From Caulobacter sp. (GTDB taxonomy: Bacteria; Pseudomonadota; Alphaproteobacteria; Caulobacterales; Caulobacteraceae), in assembly GCA_030678995.1 (NCBI GenBank), contig JAUXTQ010000041.1:1-61740 (forward strand): a stretch of DNA of 61,740 nucleotides. The letters run 5' to 3'. Below the pieces are notes generated by a model. That model was not told where the DNA came from, did not search any database, and worked only from the letters and a program-made list of their open reading frames with translations. Shown piece by piece: positions 43,393-52,403 of the stretch; the first letter of the stretch is position 1, and every line of letters starts with the position of its first letter. The position numbers and the translations under genes are program-made.

Positions 43393-45063
43393 GTGAGCGA
43401 TACGATCGAAGTGGACTACATCATTGTCGGGGCCGGCAGCGCCGGCTGCGTCCTGGCCAACCGGCTGAGCGCCGATGGCAAGTCGAAGCTGCTGCTGCTG
43501 GAGGCCGGCGGCGACGACCGGCCGACCAAGAACCCCTCGCAGTTCTTCTCCAATCTGATGATCCACGTGCCGGTCGGCTATTCGCAGACGCTGAAGGACC
43601 CCAAGGTCAACTGGCTCTATGCCACCGAGCCCGATCCCGGCACCGGCGACCGCGTCCATGTCTGGCCGCGCGGCAAGGTTCTGGGCGGCTCCTCCTCGAT
43701 CAACGGCTTGCTCTATATCCGCGGCCAGCACGCCGACTATGACGGCTGGAGGCAGCTTGGCTGCGAAGGATGGAGCTGGGACGACGTGCTGCCCTACTTC
43801 CGCCGGTCGCAGCACCAGGAGCGGGGCGGCGGCGAGTTCCACGCCACGGGCGGCCCGCTGAACGTCTCGGACGTGACCACCAAACATCCCGTGTCGAACG
43901 CGGTCATCGACGCCTGCGAGCAGGCCGGCATCCCCCGGGTGGCCGACGTCAACGGCGCCGATCAAGAGGGCGCCAGCTACTTCCAGCTGACGGTCAAGAA
44001 CGGACAACGTTGCTCGGCCGCGGTGGCCTACCTGCATCCGGTGATGGGCCGGGCGAACCTGCGGGTCGAGACGGGCGCCCTGGCGTCCAGGGTGTTGTTC
44101 GACGGCAAGCGCGCCGTCGGCGTCGAATTCACCCAGAACGGCGTCAAACGCACGGCGAAGGCCAAGGCGGAAGTGATCCTGGCCGGCGGCGCGGTCAACT
44201 CGCCCCAGCTGCTGCAGCTGTCGGGCGTGGGCCCTTCCGCCCTGCTGAAACAGCACGGCATCCCCGTGGTGGCCGACCTGCCTGGCGTCGGCGAGAACCT
44301 GCAGGACCACTACGTCATGACCCAGACCTACCGGCTCAAGGCCGGGGTCGTGTCGGTCAATGAACTGACCAAGGGCGCCCGCTTCGTCGGCGAGGCGATG
44401 AAGTTCCTGTTCCAGCGCAAGGGCCTGCTGACGTTGTCGGCGGCGCACATCGCGGTGTTCTGCAAGTCGCGGCCGGACCTGGCCCACCCCGACACCCAGT
44501 TCCACATCCTTCCGGCGACCATGGACACCGAGAAGCTGATGAACGAACAGAAGATGGAGCTGGAGGGCCAGCCCGGCCTGACCATCGCCCCCTGCCAGCT
44601 GCGTCCGGAGAGCCGGGGCCACATCCGCATCCGGTCAGCCGATCCATCGGCCTACCCGGCCATTGTCGCCAACTACCTGAGCGACCCCCTCGACCAGGAG
44701 GTGGCCGTGGCCTCGCTGAAGTGGGGCCGCAAGATCGCCGCCCAGCCGGCGCTGGCGCCCTACATCGATCACGAGATGATGCCCGGCCAGGACATCCAGT
44801 CCGACGAGGCGCTGCTGGCGTACGCCCGCGCGGCCGGCACGACGATCTATCACCCGGTCGGCACCTGCCAGATGGGAACCGGGCCGCAGGCGGTGGTCGA
44901 CGCCCAGCTTCGCGTGCACGGGGTCGAGGGTCTGCGCGTCGTCGACGCCTCGATCATGCCCCGCCTGGTCAGCGGCAACACCAACGCCCCGACCATGATG
45001 ATCGCCGAAAAGGCCAGCGACATGATCCTGGGCCGGTCAGCGCCCTCGGCGCTGGCGGCGTGA
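43393..45063 (+). CDS. GMC family FAD-dependent oxidoreductase
   Basis: A 556-aa flavoprotein of the choline/alcohol dehydrogenase group. The N-terminal FAD motif is [25 protein letters not shown]-like patterns are [20 protein letters not shown] (here [13 protein letters not shown]) and [17 protein letters not shown], and the C-terminal active site is [20 protein letters not shown] and [19 protein letters not shown]. It would oxidise an alcohol formed by the P450. GTG start at 43393 with AGGAG upstream. Confidence 0.92.
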   Translation: MSDTIEVDYIIVGAGSAGCVLANRLSADGKSKLLLLEAGGDDRPTKNPSQFFSNLMIHVPVGYSQTLKDPKVNWLYATEPDPGTGDRVHVWPRGKVLGGSSSINGLLYIRGQHADYDGWRQLGCEGWSWDDVLPYFRRSQHQERGGGEFHATGGPLNVSDVTTKHPVSNAVIDACEQAGIPRVADVNGADQEGASYFQLTVKNGQRCSAAVAYLHPVMGRANLRVETGALASRVLFDGKRAVGVEFTQNGVKRTAKAKAEVILAGGAVNSPQLLQLSGVGPSALLKQHGIPVVADLPGVGENLQDHYVMTQTYRLKAGVVSVNELTKGARFVGEAMKFLFQRKGLLTLSAAHIAVFCKSRPDLAHPDTQFHILPATMDTEKLMNEQKMELEGQPGLTIAPCQLRPESRGHIRIRSADPSAYPAIVANYLSDPLDQEVAVASLKWGRKIAAQPALAPYIDHEMMPGQDIQSDEALLAYARAAGTTIYHPVGTCQMGTGPQAVVDAQLRVHGVEGLRVVDASIMPRLVSGNTNAPTMMIAEKASDMILGRSAPSALAA

Positions 45064-45103
45064 CCGCAAGCCCCTTCAACAGCAGTCAGACAGCCTGAAC
45101 GCC

Positions 45104-46645
45104 ATGCACCCGATCCACCACGCCCGCACGCAGCCCGACAAGGTCGCCTACATCATGGCCGGCTCCGGCGAGTCGGTGACCTACCGCGAGCTCGACGAGC
45201 GGGCCAACCAGGGCGCGCATCTGTTTCGCTCGCTGGGTCTGAAGCGCGGCGACGCGGTGGCGGTCTTCATGGACAACAGCCCGCGCTACTACGAGATCCT
45301 CTACGCCACCGAGCGGGCGGGGCTCTACATCACCTGCATCTCGTCCAAGCTGACGGCGGGCGAGATCGAGTACATCGTCGGGGACTGCGGCGCGAAGGTG
45401 CTGATCACCGGCAAGAGCCTGGCCCCGGTCGCGACAGAGGCCGCCGCCCTGTTGCCGAACGTGAAGCTCTACATGTGCGAGGGCGTTGTCCCGCCCTTCG
45501 AGAGCTTCGAGGAGGCCCGCTCGGCCTTCCCGACGACGATGATCGACGATCCTTCGCCGGGCATGACCATGCTCTATTCGTCGGGCACCACCGGGCGGCC
45601 CAAGGGCGTGCGCCGGCCCCTGCCCGAAGGCGGCGTCGGCGAGACGCCGGGACCGCTTATGATGCTGCTGGTCGGGCTCTATGGTTCGTCGCCGGACAGC
45701 GTCTACCTGTCCCCCGCGCCGCTTTATCACGCCGCGCCGCTGGGTTGGTCCGCCGGCATGCTGCAGCTGGGCGGCACCGTGGTGGTGATGGAGAAGTTCG
45801 ATCCCGAACAGGCGCTGAAATACATTGAGCAGTTCAAGATCACGGTCGCCCAGTGGGTGCCGACCCACTTCGTGCGCATGCTCAAGCTGCCGGAGGAGGT
45901 TCGCACCCGGTACGACGTCTCCTCGCTGCAGGCGGTGTTCCACGCCGCCGCCCCCTGCCCCGTGCCCGTCAAGGAGCAGATGATCAACTGGTGGGGCCCG
46001 ATCATCCACGAATACTACGCCGGCACCGAGGGCAACGGCCTGACCGCGATCAATTCCGAGGAATGGCTGGCCCACAAGGGGTCTGTGGGCAAGGGCCTGA
46101 CCGCCGAGGTGAAGATCTGCGACGAGGACGGCAACGAGTTGGGACCTCGCCAGGAGGGCGGCGTCTACTTCTCCGGCGGCGGGGCCTACGAGTACCACAA
46201 CGATCCCAAGAAGACCGCCGAGGCCATGAACAGGCACGGCTGGACCACCCTGGGCGACGTGGGCTGGCTGGACGAGGAGGGCTTCCTATACCTGACCGAC
46301 CGCAAGAGCTTCATGATCATCTCCGGCGGGGTGAACATCTATCCGCAGGAAATCGAGAACCTGCTGGTGACCCACCCCAAGGTCGCGGACGTGGCCGTGG
46401 TCGGCGCCCCGGACGAGGAAATGGGCGAGAAGGTCGTGGCCGTCATCCAGCCGGCCGACTGGGCGCAGGCCGGCGACGAACTGGCCGCCGAACTCAACGA
46501 ATTCGTCCGCGCCAATCTCAGTGGGGTGAAGCGGCCCCGGCAGTTCGACTTCATGCAGCAGCTGCCCCGCCACGACACGGGCAAGATCTACAAGCGCCTG
46601 ATCCGTGACGCCTACTGGGCCGAGACCAACGCCCGGATCGGCTGA
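45104..46645 (+). CDS. Acyl-CoA synthetase (AMP-forming)
   Basis: A 513-aa adenylate-forming enzyme that activates a carboxylic acid to its CoA thioester. The P-loop-like motif is [18 protein letters not shown], followed by YYAGTEGNG and, in the C-terminal domain, [22 protein letters not shown] and the Lys-containing end [16 protein letters not shown]. It lies 40 bp after the GMC gene and completes the alcohol to acid to acyl-CoA route. The substrate is unknown. Confidence 0.92.
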   Translation: MHPIHHARTQPDKVAYIMAGSGESVTYRELDERANQGAHLFRSLGLKRGDAVAVFMDNSPRYYEILYATERAGLYITCISSKLTAGEIEYIVGDCGAKVLITGKSLAPVATEAAALLPNVKLYMCEGVVPPFESFEEARSAFPTTMIDDPSPGMTMLYSSGTTGRPKGVRRPLPEGGVGETPGPLMMLLVGLYGSSPDSVYLSPAPLYHAAPLGWSAGMLQLGGTVVVMEKFDPEQALKYIEQFKITVAQWVPTHFVRMLKLPEEVRTRYDVSSLQAVFHAAAPCPVPVKEQMINWWGPIIHEYYAGTEGNGLTAINSEEWLAHKGSVGKGLTAEVKICDEDGNELGPRQEGGVYFSGGGAYEYHNDPKKTAEAMNRHGWTTLGDVGWLDEEGFLYLTDRKSFMIISGGVNIYPQEIENLLVTHPKVADVAVVGAPDEEMGEKVVAVIQPADWAQAGDELAAELNEFVRANLSGVKRPRQFDFMQQLPRHDTGKIYKRLIRDAYWAETNARIG

Positions 46646-46663
46646 CGGCCAGGCCCGTCGAAA

Positions 46664-47275
46664 TCAGACCGTGTAGCTGATCGCGGCGTAGAACGTCTTG
46701 GCGTAGCCGGCGATATCCTCGGCCCGGTCCAGCCTGTTGATGATCCGACGGGCGTTGACCCAGTCCTGCGTCGCGCCGTGGAAATAGTCGGCGAACTTGC
46801 GGGAGGTGAACATCCCGGTCTCCATCCCGAAGAACATGATGTCGGCGGCCAGGCTGAGACCCATCGCCCTGTCCGCGTCGACGCGGGTCGCGGTCATCTC
46901 GACGCCGAACTTGTCCTCGCATTTCTGGTAGTTGGCGCGGCCGGTCAGCTGGACGAACCCGCGCCCGTGAAACCTGACCCCGTCGCCGGGCTGGGTATTG
47001 CCCAGGGATCTGGCGACGGAAGGCCGCTTTCCCCTGGGGTCGTACTGATCGAGGAAATACTTGTCGCCGCCCCACTCCCGGATCGGCTGCATGGTGGCGC
47101 CGGTCTCGTGGAAAGCCGTGCCGAGCGCGTAGGCCAGCCATCGGTCATCCTTCCGGGCGTGGCTTTCTTCCCAGACGTCGAGGATGAAATCCAGCCCCTC
47201 CACCCGGCCCCTGGACAGCCTGCCCAGGAACAGGTGCGAGCGGACGTGGTCGAAGAAGGATTTACGATTGATCAT
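46664..47275 (-). CDS. GH19 chitinase/lysozyme-like protein
   Basis: A 203-aa protein with a glycoside hydrolase 19 fold, which cleaves chitin or peptidoglycan. LAYALGTAFHETGATMQPIREWGG contains the catalytic Glu, and FHGRGFVQLTGRANYQKCEDKFG is the GH19 substrate-binding signature. There is no signal peptide, as in phage endolysins that need a holin. The ATG at 47275 was chosen; the longer frame upstream has no similarity. It is an orphan within a catabolic cluster. Confidence 0.85.
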   Translation of the reverse strand: MINRKSFFDHVRSHLFLGRLSRGRVEGLDFILDVWEESHARKDDRWLAYALGTAFHETGATMQPIREWGGDKYFLDQYDPRGKRPSVARSLGNTQPGDGVRFHGRGFVQLTGRANYQKCEDKFGVEMTATRVDADRAMGLSLAADIMFFGMETGMFTSRKFADYFHGATQDWVNARRIINRLDRAEDIAGYAKTFYAAISYTV

Positions 47276-47500
47276 CGTGGCCCCCGAGATCGCTGAGCGC
47301 AAAGAGTGTTCGGTCAGGGTTACTCTCGTCAAGAGGGCATTTTGGTGCAAGTCAGCGCGGCGTGGCGCCGGCCATGCTGCATACCGGGATCCCGGGGTCC
47401 GCCAGCGATAGCGAGCCTTGCGGGGAGATCGGGCTTTCCTTCCCTCACCGCTCGGGGCAGAAAGTCAGGGAACCGAACAAGCGTTTGAGGGAACCGCGCC

Positions 47501-47950
47501 ATGAAGGAAGTCGACTACAAGGATCTGGCCAGCCTGGTTGGCCAGGAGATCGGCGTCTCGGACTGGGTCCAGATCACCCAGGACCGGGTCAACCAGTTCG
47601 CCGAGGCCACCGGCGACCACCAGTGGATCCACGTCGATGTCGAGCGGGCGACCCGCGAGATGGGCGGGACGATCGCCCACGGCTACCTGACCCTGTCGCT
47701 GATCCCGTTCCTCGGCGCCGGCCTGCTGCGGGTCAGCGGCGTGACGCGCGGCATCAACTACGGCAGCGACAAGGTGCGTTTCACCAACATGGTCCGCGTC
47801 GGCAAGAAGGTGCGCATGCGCCAGAAGCTGCTCAGCGTCGAGCCCAAGGCCGGCGGCCTGCAGATGAAGAACGAATGCACCATCGAGATCGAGGGCGAGG
47901 AACGTCCCGCCTGCGTCGCCGAGACGATTTCGGTCATCTACGGGGCCTGA
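47501..47950 (+). CDS. MaoC family (R)-specific enoyl-CoA hydratase-like protein
   Basis: A 149-aa hot-dog fold protein. FAEATGDHQWIHVDVERA is the (R)-hydratase active-site motif with the catalytic Asp and His, and GTIAHGYLTLSLIP is the second block; it is close to the NodN group. It hydrates an enoyl-CoA to the 3-hydroxyacyl-CoA and could serve the neighbouring acyl-CoA route. GAGGG precedes the ATG at 47501. Confidence 0.9.
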   Translation: MKEVDYKDLASLVGQEIGVSDWVQITQDRVNQFAEATGDHQWIHVDVERATREMGGTIAHGYLTLSLIPFLGAGLLRVSGVTRGINYGSDKVRFTNMVRVGKKVRMRQKLLSVEPKAGGLQMKNECTIEIEGEERPACVAETISVIYGA

Positions 47951-47962
47951 TCACCCCGGACA

Positions 47963-47989
47963 GGGACAGACACCCGCGGTGTCTGTCCC
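47963..47989. repeat. Perfect GGGACAGACACC palindrome, copy 2
   Basis: GGGACAGACACC (47963-47974) and GGTGTCTGTCCC (47978-47989) form a perfect hairpin with a CGC loop. It lies between two convergent genes (47950 and 48008 ends), as would suit a bidirectional terminator. The arms are identical to copy 1 at 15256-15285 while the loop differs. Confidence 0.75.
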
Positions 47990-48007
47990 GTCGTTATTCG
48001 GTCTGAT

Positions 48008-48232
48008 CTAGCCGGCGTCGAAGCTGCGCGGCTCAGCCTTGATCTTGGCTTCGAAGTCGCGGATTTCCGATTCCGCCTTGTCCGTCGCGTAGCCGTACCG
48101 CTCCTGGATTTTGCCCGCGAGCTGGTCGCGCTTGCCGGCGATGACGGTCATGTCGTCGTCAGTGAGCTTGCCCCACTGTTCCTTCACCTTGCCGGTGAAT
48201 TCCTTCCACGAACCTTCGACACGGTCCCACAT
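48008..48232 (-). CDS. CsbD family stress-response protein
   Basis: A 74-aa hydrophilic helical protein. VEGSWKEFTGKVKEQWGKLTDDDMTVIAGKRDQLAGKIQERYG carries the CsbD pattern (G-x-W-K-(Q/E)-x-x-G and a later W-G-x-L-T-D-D-x). The family is induced in general stress and its biochemical function is unknown. Start ATG at 48232. Confidence 0.9.
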   Translation of the reverse strand: MWDRVEGSWKEFTGKVKEQWGKLTDDDMTVIAGKRDQLAGKIQERYGYATDKAESEIRDFEAKIKAEPRSFDAG

Positions 48233-48295
48233 GGTCGTACTCCCTGGGTTTCACTGACGCGCCTGGCGCCGTGCGGGAATAACCGTCAGGCGGGT

Positions 48296-49117
48296 TCAGG
48301 GTTCCACCGCTTCCTCGGCCGAGGCGGCTTTCGAGCCCGCGGTCGGCGGCTCGGACGGCTGGATCGCCGGCGGCGCCACCCCATCCAGCATGGCGATCGT
48401 CTCGCGGACATAGCGGGCGTGGGTGACGATGCCGATCTCCAGCCGCTCGCCCGACAGTTCGACCTGCTGGGTCAGCATGCCGGCGATGAACTGGACCTCC
48501 TGGGTCTCGGTCGCGCCAGGCCTGCGGCGGGCGCCGACGGCCATGAACACCGGCCCGCCGGAATTGCCCGGGAAGACGCTGAAATCGAGCAGGAAGGTCG
48601 GAAACGCGCTGGCCGGGCCGAGCGGATAGGAGGCTACCCGGCCCGAGCGCAGGATCGGGAAGCCCGCCTGGTTGGCCGACAGGCCGCGAGGGAAGCCCAG
48701 GGCCATCATCTCGTCGCCCGGACCCAGGTCGTAGCGGCCGAAGGTGTCGTCCCCGGCCAGCCAGGCCAGCGGAATGGCGGCGCGGGCGAATTCCTCCGGC
48801 GCCTGGATGACCATCACCGCCACGTCGCGGCTGGGGTGACGGGTCCACAGCGGCTTGCCGCCCTGGCGAATGGTCATGGGCCTGGGATCATAGCGCCAGC
48901 CGCCCTCGGGCAGCTGGTAGCGGTAACCGATCCTGGCCGAGGCGATCGGCATCCTGTCGAGCACATGTCCGGCCGTGACCAGGACGACCCGGGGCTTGCC
49001 GTCGGGGGTTGGCGCATTGATCAGAAAGCCGGTGCCGACCGTCCGCGTGCCGTCGCCCAGCGGCTGCTCCAGCTGGACGGTCGCCTTGATCAGGTCGATC
49101 GAAAGGTCCCAGGCCAT
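48296..49117 (-). CDS. Trypsin-like serine protease
   Basis: A 273-aa S1-fold protein without an evident signal peptide. The triad is visible: His in VLVTAGHVLDRM, Asp in HPSRDVAVMVI, and Ser in FSVFPGNSGGPVFMA. A disordered-looking tail (PPAIQPSEPPTAGSKAAS) ends the protein. The ATG at 49117 was chosen because the much longer frame upstream only reads through the opposite gene. It could process or degrade proteins in the cytoplasm. Confidence 0.85.
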   Translation of the reverse strand: MAWDLSIDLIKATVQLEQPLGDGTRTVGTGFLINAPTPDGKPRVVLVTAGHVLDRMPIASARIGYRYQLPEGGWRYDPRPMTIRQGGKPLWTRHPSRDVAVMVIQAPEEFARAAIPLAWLAGDDTFGRYDLGPGDEMMALGFPRGLSANQAGFPILRSGRVASYPLGPASAFPTFLLDFSVFPGNSGGPVFMAVGARRRPGATETQEVQFIAGMLTQQVELSGERLEIGIVTHARYVRETIAMLDGVAPPAIQPSEPPTAGSKAASAEEAVEP

Positions 49118-49243
49118 CGACGCCCCCCGGCTATACGCGGTACTGCGGACTGCCTCGTCCGTATCGGTGATGCGGTACCAATTTGACCAGAAGCGCGACG
49201 CCCCACAAGCTGGCGTCCTGCCGCACCCCGGAGAGTAAGAGTC

Positions 49244-51415
49244 ATGAACCGGCGCCAAATGGTTAGCGCGTCCGCAGCCGCTGTTATTTCCACCAGTCTC
49301 GCCCCACGGAGCGCCATGTCCGCCTCGACCAAGCCTGTCCCGCCGGCCGCCCGCCAGGATCCCAAGCGCATCGAGCAGCTGGGCCGGGTGCGGGTCGACG
49401 AGTACCACTGGATGAAGGATGACAACTGGCAGGCGGTCCTGCGCGACCCCAGCCTGATCAAGGCCGACGTCAAGGAACACCTGACCGCCGAGAACGCCTA
49501 CACCAAGGCCATGCTGGCCCCCACCGAAGCGCTGCAGCAGACCCTGTTCGAAGAAATGAAGGGCCGCATCAAGGAGGACGACTCCTCCGTCCCCGCCCCC
49601 GACGGTCCCTGGGAATACTACACCCGCTACGAGACCGGCGCGCAGCACCCCGTGCGCGCGCGGCGGCCGCGCGGCCGCACCGACGGCGAGGTCGTCCTGC
49701 TCAACGAGGACGCCGAAGCCAAGGGCAAGGCCTATTACGAGACCGGGACCACGGCCCACTCGCCGGATCATGTGCACTTCGCCTGGTCCGCCGACTCCCA
49801 GGGCTCGGAAGTCTACCGCGTGCTGGTGCGTAACGTCGCCAGCGGGGCGATGGTCGGCGAGCCGATCGAGAGCGTCTACGACTTCTGCTGGTCGCCGGAC
49901 TCCAAATGGCTGTTCTGGATCCTGCGCGACAACAACGGACGGCCGGCCAAGGCCTTCCGGCGGCCGCTGGGCGGCGGGGCGAAGGACGACGTGCTGGTCT
50001 ATGACGAACCCGACGAGGGCTTCTTCATGGGCATCGGCGTCCTGTCCTCCGAGAAATGGATCAGCATCGGCGTCGGCAACCAGGAGACCAGTGAGGTCCT
50101 GCTGATCCCCGCCGCCGATCCGACCGCCGCGCCGAAGGTGATGGAGCCGCGCAAGATCGGCGTCCGCTACGACGTCGACCATTGGGACGGCAAGTTCGTC
50201 ATCCGCACCAACGCCGACGGAGCGGTCGATTTCAAGCTGATGACCTGCGGCGAGGGCAACGTTTCCAAGGCCGGCTGGAAGGACTGGATCGCCCACCAGC
50301 CAGGCCGCCTGATCGTCGGCACCATGGCCTTCAAGGATCACTTCGTGCGGCTGGAGAAGGCCGACGCCCTCAACCGCATCGTGGTCACCGCCCGGGGCGG
50401 CGACGAACACGCCGTCGATTTCGAGGAAGAGGTCTACGCCCTCGGGCTCGAGGGCGGCTACGAGTACGACACCACCACGGTGCGCTTCACCTACACCTCG
50501 ATGACCACGCCCAGGCAGTGGTTCGACTACGACATGGCCAGCCGCCAGCGGGCCCTGCGCAAGACCCAGGAGATCCCGTCCGGCCACAACCCGGCCGACT
50601 ACGAGACCCGCCGCGTCAACGCCCGGGCCTCCGACGGCGCCGAGGTGCCGGTGTTCATCCTGATGAAGAAGGGGACCAAGCTCGACGGCTCGGCGCCCCT
50701 GCTGCTCTACGGCTACGGAAGTTACGGCATCGCCCAGGAGCCGACCTTCTCGATTCGCAACCTCAGCCTGGTGAACCGCGGCTGGATCTGGGCCACCGCC
50801 TGCGTCCGCGGCGGGTCGGAGAAGGGCTGGAACTGGTTCCTCGACGGCAAGAAGTTCAAGAAGAAGAACACCTTCACCGACTTCATCGCCTGCGCCGAGC
50901 ACCTGCACGCGGCGGGCTACGGCAAGCCGGAGCGGACGGTCTGCTATGGCGGCTCGGCCGGCGGCCTGCTGGTCGGGGCGGTGACCAACATGCGGCCGGA
51001 CCTGTGGGCAGGGGTGATCGGGGCCGTGCCGTTCGTCGACGTGGTCAACACCATGAGCGATGTCAGCCTGCCGCTGACGCCGCCGGAGTGGCCCGAGTGG
51101 GGCAATCCGATCGAGGACCCGCAGGCCTACGACTACATGTTCAGCTACAGCCCCTATGACCAGGTGGCGGCGAAGCCCTATCCGGCGGTGCTGGCCACCG
51201 GGGGCCTTTCCGATCCCCGGGTGACCTACTGGGAGCCGGAGAAGTGGAGCGCCCGTTTGCGTGCAAAAACGACAAGCGCCAACCCGATCCTGCTCAAGAT
51301 CAACATGGATGCGGGCCATGGCGGCGCGTCGGGCAGATTCGACTTCCTCAAGGAGATCGCCCTCGACTACGCCTTCGCCATCTGGGCGGTGGAAAAGGGA
51401 TGGCAGACGGCCTGA
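49244..51415 (+). CDS. ptrB: Oligopeptidase B (S9A family peptidase)
   Basis: A 723-aa serine peptidase that cuts oligopeptides after basic residues. A beta-propeller domain (residues about 75-430) is followed by the alpha/beta hydrolase domain. The nucleophile is Ser571 (CYGGSAGGLLVGAV), with the Asp in GLSDPRVTYWEP and the His in GHGGASGR. The N-terminus MNRRQMVSASAAAVI resembles a Tat-type signal, which suggests export. GGAGAGTAAG precedes the ATG. Confidence 0.9.
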   Translation: MNRRQMVSASAAAVISTSLAPRSAMSASTKPVPPAARQDPKRIEQLGRVRVDEYHWMKDDNWQAVLRDPSLIKADVKEHLTAENAYTKAMLAPTEALQQTLFEEMKGRIKEDDSSVPAPDGPWEYYTRYETGAQHPVRARRPRGRTDGEVVLLNEDAEAKGKAYYETGTTAHSPDHVHFAWSADSQGSEVYRVLVRNVASGAMVGEPIESVYDFCWSPDSKWLFWILRDNNGRPAKAFRRPLGGGAKDDVLVYDEPDEGFFMGIGVLSSEKWISIGVGNQETSEVLLIPAADPTAAPKVMEPRKIGVRYDVDHWDGKFVIRTNADGAVDFKLMTCGEGNVSKAGWKDWIAHQPGRLIVGTMAFKDHFVRLEKADALNRIVVTARGGDEHAVDFEEEVYALGLEGGYEYDTTTVRFTYTSMTTPRQWFDYDMASRQRALRKTQEIPSGHNPADYETRRVNARASDGAEVPVFILMKKGTKLDGSAPLLLYGYGSYGIAQEPTFSIRNLSLVNRGWIWATACVRGGSEKGWNWFLDGKKFKKKNTFTDFIACAEHLHAAGYGKPERTVCYGGSAGGLLVGAVTNMRPDLWAGVIGAVPFVDVVNTMSDVSLPLTPPEWPEWGNPIEDPQAYDYMFSYSPYDQVAAKPYPAVLATGGLSDPRVTYWEPEKWSARLRAKTTSANPILLKINMDAGHGGASGRFDFLKEIALDYAFAIWAVEKGWQTA

Positions 51416-51957
51416 TCATACGACCGGCGCACCCCGGCGACGTGGAGGCCCTGGCGGCCATCTACGGCGACGCGGTGCTGCACGGCCCTGGCACCTTCGA
51501 GGAGGAGCCGCCGCCGCCCGAAGAGATGGCGCGGCGGCTCGCGGCTGTTCGTGACAAGGGCCTGCCCTATCTCGTGGCGGATCTGAACGGGGCGGTGGCG
51601 GGCTATGCCTACGCCTCCCCGTTCCGGCCACGCACCGGCTATCGCTATGCCGTCGAGGACAGCGTCTATGTCGCCCCCTCGGCCAAGGGGCGAGGCCTTG
51701 GTCGGGCGCTGCTGACGCCCGTCATCGCCGAGTGCGAACGCCTGGGCCTGCGGCAGATGATGGCGGTCATCGGCGGGTCGGAGAACGCCCCCTCGATCGC
51801 CCTGCACCGCGCGCTCGGCTTCGAGCAGCGGGGGGTGATGACCGGCGTGGGCTTCAAGCTGGGCCGCTGGATGGACATCGTGCTGATGCAGAAGCCGCTG
51901 AACGGCGGCGCCGGGACCCTGCCCGACGGGCCGGGCCTGCCCCTGGGCGGCGGCTGA
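51400..51957 (+). CDS. GNAT family N-acetyltransferase (phosphinothricin acetyltransferase-like)
   Basis: A 185-aa acetyltransferase. IRPAHPGDVEALAAIYGDAVLHGPGTFEEEPP at the N-terminus and YRYAVEDSVYVAPSAKGRGLGRALLTP (acetyl-CoA loop GRGLGRA) and LGLRQMMAVIGG match the phosphinothricin N-acetyltransferase group, which acetylates amino groups of small compounds. The actual substrate is not known. It overlaps the end of the oligopeptidase gene by 16 nt in another frame. Confidence 0.88.
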   Translation: MADGLIIRPAHPGDVEALAAIYGDAVLHGPGTFEEEPPPPEEMARRLAAVRDKGLPYLVADLNGAVAGYAYASPFRPRTGYRYAVEDSVYVAPSAKGRGLGRALLTPVIAECERLGLRQMMAVIGGSENAPSIALHRALGFEQRGVMTGVGFKLGRWMDIVLMQKPLNGGAGTLPDGPGLPLGGG

Positions 51958-51984
51958 GTCCGCGGGACGCACATGCCGGGGAAA

Positions 51985-52058
51985 TGGCTGGGGAACTAGG
52001 ACTCGAACCTAGAATGACGGTACCAAAAACCGCTGTGTTACCATTACACCATTCCCCA
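51985..52058 (-). tRNA. tRNA-Gln (TTG anticodon)
   Basis: The minus strand reads TGGGGAATGGTGTAATGG... with the acceptor arm TGGGGAA/TTCCCCA, T-arm TAGGTTCGAGTCCTA, and CCA encoded. The anticodon stem GCGGT/ACCGT encloses TTTTGGT, so the anticodon is TTG and it reads CAA. Confidence 0.95.
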
Positions 52059-52203
52059 GCAGGAACGGCGCGGCTCTGGAAGCCGGGCGTCGCGAGGGGC
52101 GTCAGATAGCGCAGCCGCGACCCGGATGCAACGCCGTGCGAAAGCCTTTCTGATGGTCGCTTGCGGACCGCCGAAGTCGCCTCTATAAGGCGCCCTCCCA
52201 AGT

Positions 52204-52280
52204 CGGAGTGTAGCTCAGTCTGGTAGAGCACCGTGTTCGGGACGCGGGGGTCGCAGGTTCGAATCCTGCCACTCCGACCA
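52204..52280 (+). tRNA. tRNA-Pro (CGG anticodon)
   Basis: CGGAGTG/CACTCCG acceptor arm, D-arm TAGCTCAGTCTGGTAGAGCA, T-arm GCAGGTTCGAATCCTGC and encoded CCA. The anticodon stem CCGTG/CGCGG encloses TTCGGGA, so the anticodon is CGG and it reads CCG. Confidence 0.95.
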
Positions 52281-52403
52281 TTTTCCCCCGCCCCGCGAAA
52301 TCCCAATACAAAGACCGATTTCGCGGGGAGTGTTGCAGCGTGTTCATTTGACCGCAACGCGGACCCATATAGCGTGATTGCGTCTTTCCCCCGGGGTTCC
52401 CCG

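Noticed and set aside
48296..51319. Open frame of about 1000 aa on the minus strand across oligopeptidase B
   Set aside because: Only the last 273 residues (48296-49117) look like a real protein, the trypsin-like protease. The rest is the shadow of the S9 peptidase gene.
51400..51415. Frameshift between oligopeptidase B and the GNAT gene
   Set aside because: Both proteins have complete, normal ends; the 16-nt overlap is an ordinary gene overlap.
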